Source: Deinococcus marmoris DSM 12784
GTDB taxonomy: Bacteria; Deinococcota; Deinococci; Deinococcales; Deinococcaceae
Direction of reading: 5' to 3'
Assembly (NCBI RefSeq): GCF_000701405.1
Contig: NZ_JNIV01000083.1
Coordinates: forward strand, 1 to 19,488
DNA: 19,488 bases
Shown here: positions 14,982 to 19,488 of the stretch, in pieces
How the letters are laid out: each line of letters opens with the position of its first letter
Position numbering within the stretch: the first letter of the stretch is position 1
Translations under genes and position numbers: made by a program
Notes under the pieces: generated by a model
What the model was told of the DNA's origin: nothing
Database searches by the model: none
What the model saw: only the letters and a program-made list of their open reading frames with translations

Positions 14982-15586
14982 TTCACGACTTTCAGCCAGG
15001 CGGTGTACTGGTTGATCTCGGCCTGCTGCGCCTTGATGATCTCTGCGGCGAGCTTGCGGACCTGGGCATTCTGCGTACGCGTGGGAACCAGCCTGGACAT
15101 CTCCACCGCGCCCTGATGGTGCGGAATCATGCCTTCCAGGAACCAGCGGTCTGTGCTGCCCATGCCAGCCATTGGCATCGGCATAGACATGGATTTGGGC
15201 ATGTACGCCTGCCCCGTCCAGGTCTTGATCCAGCCCTTCATCAGCGCGATTTCTTTTTGCTGGGAAACGATGACCTTCTGCGCGGCGGCCTTTACGCGGG
15301 CGTCCTGACCACTCCTGACTTCCATGCGGGCCATGTCCAGCGCCATCTGGTGATGATCGGTCATGAGCTGGGCAAAACGAATATCAAAGGCGCGGCCTTT
15401 CAGGGGCTTTAGCTCCTTGTTCATACCATCGCCCATGACCTTCATGGAGTCGGCCACGGAACCAGACATCTGCATTCCGCTGTGATCCATGCCAGACATG
15501 GGGCCGCCCGCCGAACCCGCGTTAACGCAGCCAGCGCTCATCAGACCGGCCAGAGCCAGCGCTCGCAAGCTCAGGCCCAGTTTCAT
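14978..15586 (-). CDS. DUF305 copper-binding lipoprotein
   Basis: This 202-residue exported protein belongs to DUF305 (CopM-like; PF03713). A signal peptide with a lipobox-like 'LMSAGC' places Cys20 at the mature N-terminus, so it is probably membrane-anchored outside the cytoplasm. Two ferritin-like repeats carry 'MTDHHQMALDMA' near residue 75 and 'MIPHHQGAVEMS' near residue 153. Met-rich stretches occur after the signal (MSGMDHSGMQMSGS) and in the linker (SMSMPMPMAGMGS). His/Met-rich DUF305 proteins bind copper and accompany copper exporters. Its ends overlap copZ (15583-15586) and csoR (14978-14981) by four bases each, so the three are one operon. Silver binding is also possible. Confidence 0.9.
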   Translation of the reverse strand: MKLGLSLRALALAGLMSAGCVNAGSAGGPMSGMDHSGMQMSGSVADSMKVMGDGMNKELKPLKGRAFDIRFAQLMTDHHQMALDMARMEVRSGQDARVKAAAQKVIVSQQKEIALMKGWIKTWTGQAYMPKSMSMPMPMAGMGSTDRWFLEGMIPHHQGAVEMSRLVPTRTQNAQVRKLAAEIIKAQQAEINQYTAWLKVVK

Positions 15587-15813
15587 GCACCTGCCCCGGC
15601 GGACGCCACCTGTGCGGCGTACCCCTCTTCGGCCACGGCGCTGATCATGGCCCCGGTGTCGGCGTCGCCGTGGACGGTGGCCTTGCCGCCTGCCAGGTCA
15701 ACCTGCACGTCATGCACGCCCGTCACGCCCTTGAGCGCCTTTTCCACGGCTTTCACGCAGTGGCCGCAGGTCATGCCGTCAACTTTCAGTTCAGTGGTCA
15801 TGGTATTTGTCAT
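15583..15813 (-). CDS. copZ: Copper chaperone CopZ (HMA domain)
   Basis: This 76-residue cytosolic protein is a single heavy-metal-associated domain with the MTCGHC copper site (C16, C19), 'VEKALKGVTGVHDVQVDLAGGKATVHGD' and 'AVAEEGYAAQV' in the expected beta-alpha-beta-beta-alpha-beta order. It hands Cu(I) to the CopA pump encoded divergently. I chose ATG 15813 because TAAAAT lies six bases upstream; an internal ATG at 15801 would remove four residues. The first gene of the copZ-DUF305-csoR operon, it overlaps the DUF305 start by four bases. Confidence 0.95.
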   Translation of the reverse strand: MTNTMTTELKVDGMTCGHCVKAVEKALKGVTGVHDVQVDLAGGKATVHGDADTGAMISAVAEEGYAAQVASAGAGA

Positions 15814-15819
15814 AGATGG

Positions 15820-15849
15820 ATTTTAGACCCTGGGGGGGAGGGAGGTCAA
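15820..15849 (-). promoter_or_regulatory. copZ operon promoter with CsoR-like box
   Basis: On the minus strand TTGACC (15844-15849), an 18-bp spacer and TAAAAT (15820-15825) precede ATG 15813 by six bases. The spacer reads CCCTCCCCCCCAGGG in its middle, nearly the same as the CCCTCCCCAGGG in the copA promoter. A regulator bound there would block polymerase. CsoR is the likely one. Confidence 0.65.
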
Positions 15850-15953
15850 GAGTGGAGAGATCCAAGGATCAAGAGTTTAAGAGCGGAAGAGGGCTGTTTA
15901 GTTGTCTCAATCGGTAGAAAGATGATCTCTAAACGTCTTCCGACATTTTCACC

Positions 15954-15982
15954 TTGCCTTACCCTCCCCAGGGGGATAGAAT
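15954..15982 (+). promoter_or_regulatory. copA promoter with CsoR-like operator in its spacer
   Basis: TTGCCT (15954-15959), a 17-bp spacer and TAGAAT (15977-15982) precede ATG 15989 by six bases. The spacer is filled by TACCCTCCCCAGGGGGATA (15960-15978), a pseudo-palindrome with TAnCC/GGnTA-type ends and a C-run/G-run core as in known CsoR operators. Confidence 0.7.
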
Positions 15983-15988
15983 ATTTTC

Positions 15989-18547
15989 ATGACGACGAAG
16001 ACTCCCCAACTCAAGACGCTCAGCCTGGACGTGGGCGGGATGACCTGCGCGGCCTGTGTGGGCCGGGTGGAACGTGGGCTGAAGAAGGTGGACGGCGTGC
16101 AGGACGCCGCCGTGAATCTGGCGACGGAGCGGGCCAGCGTAACCTATGACCCGGCGCTCACAAACGCAGCCCAACTCGCGCAGACCGTGAAGGACACTGG
16201 CTACGAAACGCGCACGGCGGAACTTTCCTTTCCAGTGGAGGGCATGACCTGCGCGGCATGTGTGGGACGGGTGGAACGCGGCTTGCAGAAGGCCGAGGGC
16301 GTGCTGAGCGCCAGCGTCAACCTCGCCACCGAGCGGGCAAACGTGACGTACCTGCCCGCCGCCACCTCTCCTGCCGCGCTGCGAGAAGCCGTGCGCGAAG
16401 CAGGGTACGACGTGCCGGACGAGGCCACGCAGTCTCAATCACGGCTGGACGCAGACCGGGCCAGAAAAGCGGAGGAAATTGCGGCGCTGCGGCGTTCGGT
16501 GATCCTCGCCGCCGCCTTCAGCATTCCGCTGTTCATCCTGGCGATGCTGCCGATGGTCTGGCCTGCGCTGGACATGTGGCTGATGGACCGCGTGGGCATG
16601 GGAACGCTGAACTGGGTGATGCTGGCGCTGGCCGCCCCGGTGCAGTTCGGCCCCGGACGACGCTTTTACCGCTCCGGCTGGGCGGCCCTGAAGCACCGCA
16701 GCCCGGACATGAACACGCTGGTGATGCTGGGCACCTCTGCGGCCTTCGGGTACTCGCTGCTGGTCACCCTTGCCCCCGGCCTCTTCCCGGTGGGCAGCGC
16801 GCATGTGTACTACGAGGCGTCCGGCGTGGTCATCACGCTGATCCTGCTGGGCAAACTGTTTGAGGCGCTGGCGAAAGGCCGCAGCAGCGAGGCCATGCGA
16901 ACGCTGCTGGCCCTGCAACCCAACGTGGCCCGCGTGCAGCGTGATGGCGGCGTGGTGGAAGTGCCCGCCGACGACGTGCGCCTGGGCGACTTGGTGCTGG
17001 TGCGCTCTGGCGAACGCCTCCCTGTGGACGGCGAGGTGGTGGACGGCAGCAGCTACGTGGACGAATCCATGCTGACGGGCGAGAGCATTCCCGTGCAGAA
17101 AACAGCAGGGGCGAAGGTCACGGGCGGCACGGTCAACGGCACGGGCGCACTGACCTTCCGGGCCACGGGTGTGGGGGCCGACACCGCGCTGTCCCGCATT
17201 ATCCGCATGGTGGAGGACGCGCAGGCCAGCCGCCCGCCGATTCAGGGTCTGGCAGACCGCGTGGTGGCTGTGTTCGTCCCGGTGGTGCTGGTGATCGCCG
17301 CCGTGACCTTCGCGGTCTGGATGTTTATTGGCGGGGAGGGTGCGCTGGCGAACGCGCTGGTTCACACGGTGGCCGTGCTGATCATCGCCTGCCCATGCGC
17401 GATGGGCCTTGCCACCCCCGTCAGCATCATGGTGGGCAGCGGGCGGGCCGCGCAGATGGGCGTCCTGTTCCGCAGCGGGGCCGCGCTGGAAGGTCTGGGA
17501 GCCGCGCAGGTGGTGGCCGTGGACAAGACTGGAACGGTCACGCAGGGACGGCCCGAAGTGACAGAAGTCGTTGCCGTGGGCCGCTGGCAGCAGACAGAAG
17601 ACGAACTGCTCCGACTGACCGCTGCTGCCGAGTCTTCCTCCGAACACCCCCTGGCACGGGCGATTGAGCGGGCGGCGCTAGGTCAGGAGAACAACGTCAA
17701 CACCCTCTCCCCCGCCAGCGACTTTCAGGCAATTCCCGGCTACGGCGTACAGGCCAACGTGAACGGCCAGCGCATAGAGGTTGGTGCGGCCCGCTACATG
17801 GCGAAACTGGGTCTGGAGTTGGGCGATTTGGAGACTCAGGCCGACGCTCTGGCAAAACGCGGACGTACTCCCGTTTTTATCGCCGTGGACGGCCAGCTTG
17901 CCGGGCTGCTGGGTGTGGCCGATCCGGTGCGCGTGGGCAGCGTGGACGCCATCCGCATCTTGCAGCAGCAGGGAACTGAAGTCGCCATGATTACGGGCGA
18001 CACCCGCGCCACCGCGCAGGCTGTGGCCGCTGAAGTCGGCATTGAGCGCGTGCTGGCCGAAGTGCTGCCCGAAGGCAAATCGGACGCCGTGCAGAAGCTT
18101 CAGGCTGGGGGCCGCAAGGTGGCCTTTGTCGGCGACGGTATCAATGACGCCCCCGCTCTGGCCCGCGCGGATGTGGGCGTGGCGATTGGCACCGGAACGG
18201 ATGTGGCCGTGGAAACGGCGGATGTGATCCTGATGTCGGGCGATCTGCGCGGCGTGCCGAACGCCATCGCCCTCTCGCGGGCCACGCTGCGGAACATCCG
18301 GGTCAACCTGTTCTGGGCCTTCGGCTACAATATCCTGCTCATTCCGGTGGCGGCGGGCGTACTGGCAGCGTGGAATATCAGCCTCTCCCCGGTGCTGGCG
18401 GCGGCAGCGATGGGCCTGAGCAGCGTCTTCGTGCTGAGCAATGCGCTGCGGTTGCGGGGGTTCAGACCACCGCTGGGGGGCGAGGGGCAGGCGGCTCCAC
18501 GTCCGGGCAGCGTGGCGACACCGAAGCTCACGCCTCCAGTTTCCTGA
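15989..18547 (+). CDS. copA: Copper-exporting P1B-type ATPase
   Basis: CopA pumps Cu(I) (and Ag(I)) out of the cytosol using ATP. At 852 residues it is complete. It has two N-terminal HMA domains with MTCAAC sites (C20/C23 and C88/C91), about eight membrane helices, the A-domain TGES (363-366), the channel motif CPC (C468-P-C470), the phosphorylated Asp in DKTGT (D512), the SEHPLA histidine (H553) and the hinge [10 protein letters not shown] (from 715). The C-terminal 25 residues after the last helix are a Pro/Gly-rich tail. ATG 15989 sits six bases after TAGAAT (leaderless). It diverges from copZ-DUF305-csoR across 175 bp and ends at a strong terminator. The CPC and MTCAAC sites favour monovalent copper over zinc or cobalt. 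Confidence 0.97.
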   Translation: MTTKTPQLKTLSLDVGGMTCAACVGRVERGLKKVDGVQDAAVNLATERASVTYDPALTNAAQLAQTVKDTGYETRTAELSFPVEGMTCAACVGRVERGLQKAEGVLSASVNLATERANVTYLPAATSPAALREAVREAGYDVPDEATQSQSRLDADRARKAEEIAALRRSVILAAAFSIPLFILAMLPMVWPALDMWLMDRVGMGTLNWVMLALAAPVQFGPGRRFYRSGWAALKHRSPDMNTLVMLGTSAAFGYSLLVTLAPGLFPVGSAHVYYEASGVVITLILLGKLFEALAKGRSSEAMRTLLALQPNVARVQRDGGVVEVPADDVRLGDLVLVRSGERLPVDGEVVDGSSYVDESMLTGESIPVQKTAGAKVTGGTVNGTGALTFRATGVGADTALSRIIRMVEDAQASRPPIQGLADRVVAVFVPVVLVIAAVTFAVWMFIGGEGALANALVHTVAVLIIACPCAMGLATPVSIMVGSGRAAQMGVLFRSGAALEGLGAAQVVAVDKTGTVTQGRPEVTEVVAVGRWQQTEDELLRLTAAAESSSEHPLARAIERAALGQENNVNTLSPASDFQAIPGYGVQANVNGQRIEVGAARYMAKLGLELGDLETQADALAKRGRTPVFIAVDGQLAGLLGVADPVRVGSVDAIRILQQQGTEVAMITGDTRATAQAVAAEVGIERVLAEVLPEGKSDAVQKLQAGGRKVAFVGDGINDAPALARADVGVAIGTGTDVAVETADVILMSGDLRGVPNAIALSRATLRNIRVNLFWAFGYNILLIPVAAGVLAAWNISLSPVLAAAAMGLSSVFVLSNALRLRGFRPPLGGEGQAAPRPGSVATPKLTPPVS

Positions 18548-18583
18548 ACCCGTTTCCCTGCTCGAAAATAAGTGGCAATTCAG

Positions 18584-18620
18584 CGGCGGACCTGATCAAC
18601 AGAGGTCCGCCGTTCTTCTT
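18584..18620 (+). terminator. Intrinsic terminator of copA
   Basis: CGGCGGACCT (18584-18593) pairs perfectly with AGGTCCGCCG (18603-18612) around a nine-base loop, followed by TTCTTCTT. It begins 36 bp after the copA stop and lies just beyond the end of the convergent DoxX gene. Confidence 0.9.
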
Positions 18621-18639
18621 GAGTCTGATTGTGTGGGTT

Positions 18640-19050
18640 TTAGCCCTTCTTCCGCGCCGCCCACGCCCCGGTACTCCACAGCGCCCAGGCAATCAGCACC
18701 GGCTGAAAGAACAGGCGGATCAGACGTTTGCGGTCCGTGTCCAGCCCGAAGGCGTCGCTGTGGGTCAGGTACTGCGAGATGTTGCCGGGAAACACCGCCA
18801 CGAAGAAGGCGGCCATGGTCCAGCCCACTGTCACCCGCTGTCTGGGCAGCGCCATCAGGGCCACGCCCATTCCGATCTCCACCACGCCAGAGGCCAGCAC
18901 TACAAAATCCTTGTTCAGCGGCAAAAAATCGGGCACCTGCGCCTGAAAATTCTGACGCAGAAAGGTCAGGTGGCCGGTTCCCGCGAAGGCGAGGGCCGCG
19001 CCCAGCAACACGCGGGCGGCAGTCTGAATGGGGGATACGGGGGCAGTCAT
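18640..19050 (-). CDS. DoxX-family membrane protein
   Basis: This 136-residue protein fits the DoxX family (PF07681/PF13564 type). It has four predicted membrane segments (about residues 10-27, 48-68, 74-92 and 112-130), an opening 'AARVLLGAALAFAGTGHLTFLR' and a central 'VVLASGVVEIGMGVALMALPRQR'. Family members are small inner-membrane proteins; some take part in quinol oxidation or redox stress complexes, but most have no assigned function. A basic loop 'DTDRKRLIRLF' precedes the last helix. ATG 19050 has no obvious ribosome site. It converges on copA and is followed upstream by insertion-sequence DNA. Confidence 0.85.
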   Translation of the reverse strand: MTAPVSPIQTAARVLLGAALAFAGTGHLTFLRQNFQAQVPDFLPLNKDFVVLASGVVEIGMGVALMALPRQRVTVGWTMAAFFVAVFPGNISQYLTHSDAFGLDTDRKRLIRLFFQPVLIAWALWSTGAWAARKKG

Positions 19051-19119
19051 GGTCAGCAGTGTGACATGCCGCGCCGGACCGTTCCATCTTTGTGTTCCGC
19101 AGATGCACCCTGCGGCCCG

Positions 19120-19488
19120 CCCACCTCCGACATTTCAGTACCGGACAACTTGCGTTTAAGTGGCGCTGGGTGCGGAGAAAGGTTGATTTAAGAGGCCGAA
19201 GTATATTTCGGCCTGTGGGTGATCCCATCTCAGCGCTCTCGCCAGATATTGCCAGCCATACTGGACCACGCTGACTGCGCGACGACCATGCGCTTTGACT
19301 GGAATTGGTTTGGACGCATTCATCCAGACGCCCACCCGCAGACAGCACACCCAGGCCAGCGTGACCAGTCCAAACAACCGCTCTAATCGGTCAGCGTGGG
19401 TCACCGCTGACCGTTCCAGGTCAAAGCCACGCGACTTCATGCTGCTGAACGTACACTCGATGCTCCAGCGCAATCGGTACACCGCCCA
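19120..19488 (-). mobile_element. End of an IS4-like insertion sequence
   Basis: The transposase stop is at 19156, and the element should end a few tens of bases to the left. The stretch TTTCAGTACCGGACAACTTG (19133-19152) is a candidate for the terminal repeat. The opposite end is outside the window, so the boundary and target duplication are unverified. Confidence 0.5.
19156..19488 (-). CDS. IS4-family transposase, C-terminal part (cut by window edge)
   Basis: The frame is open through the right edge and ends at 19156, showing about 110 C-terminal residues. 'YRLRWSIECTFSSMK' fits the IS4 signature Y-x2-R-x3-E-x6-K, which includes the third acidic residue of the DDE triad. It is followed by 'SRGFDLERSAVTHADRLERLFGLVTLAW' typical of the family. 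The remainder, with the first two catalytic Asp residues, would lie beyond the window. No frameshift is visible, so the element may be intact. Confidence 0.9.
   Translation of the reverse strand, partial: WAVYRLRWSIECTFSSMKSRGFDLERSAVTHADRLERLFGLVTLAWVCCLRVGVWMNASKPIPVKAHGRRAVSVVQYGWQYLARALRWDHPQAEIYFGLLNQPFSAPSAT

Noticed and set aside
15847..15875. Direct repeat TCAAGAGT and palindrome GATCC-AA-GGATC between copZ and copA
   Set aside because: Short matches of this size are expected by chance, and they lie outside both predicted promoter cores.

Overview
The window most likely comes from a Deinococcus chromosome. The protein families and their wording fit that genus: a divergent EPSP synthase with a PSKNYTTR motif, a Cys-His-His CsoR of the kind reported in Thermus, a TelA-family protein and a DR_0159-like uridine kinase. 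GC is high. At least eight start codons have a TAnnnT -10 hexamer exactly 6-7 nt upstream, the leaderless-mRNA layout documented in Deinococcus. No plasmid or phage backbone genes, rRNA, tRNA or CRISPR array were seen. Both edges are insertion-sequence pieces: the N-terminal part of an IS30-type transposase on the left and the C-terminal part of an IS4-type transposase on the right.

Layout, left to right. (1) 1-410: the IS30-type end abuts a beheaded P-loop kinase gene. (2) 427-2119: a phosphate-uptake operon (DUF47 accessory protein, then Pit transporter, minus strand) behind a Pho-box-like direct repeat. (3) 2283-3779: a DUF427 gene and a polytopic membrane protein, plus strand. (4) 3903-5826: minus-strand genes for a small membrane protein, formyltetrahydrofolate deformylase (purU), and another small membrane protein whose promoter carries a TetR-type palindrome. 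(5) 5941-8658: a minus-strand run of TelA-family protein, uridine kinase-like protein and an aminoglycoside-phosphotransferase-fold kinase. (6) 8746-10732: a GNAT acetyltransferase, then a tightly overlapped operon of two paired DUF606 membrane proteins and a MarR regulator. (7) 10844-14248: aroA (minus) and ilvA (plus), separated by about 500 bp holding a G-rich hairpin and a leader with a 14-codon peptide and an intrinsic terminator. (8) 14249-14654: lower-GC intergenic DNA with a 137-bp element bounded by inverted repeats. (9) 14655-18620: a copper-homeostasis locus, copZ-DUF305-csoR (minus) diverging from copA (plus), each promoter holding a similar C/G-rich box. (10) 18640-19488: a DoxX-family protein and the IS4-type fragment.

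The best-supported cooperative unit is the copper locus: a CopA P-type ATPase, a CopZ chaperone, a Met/His-rich DUF305 envelope lipoprotein and a CsoR sensor, with overlapping reading frames and matching promoter boxes. The most novel regulatory candidate is the ilvA leader. A leaderless 14-aa peptide with tandem Ile codons is followed by a hairpin and a terminator in front of the first enzyme committed to isoleucine synthesis, which suggests ribosome-mediated attenuation. The window is otherwise mostly ordinary chromosomal genes.
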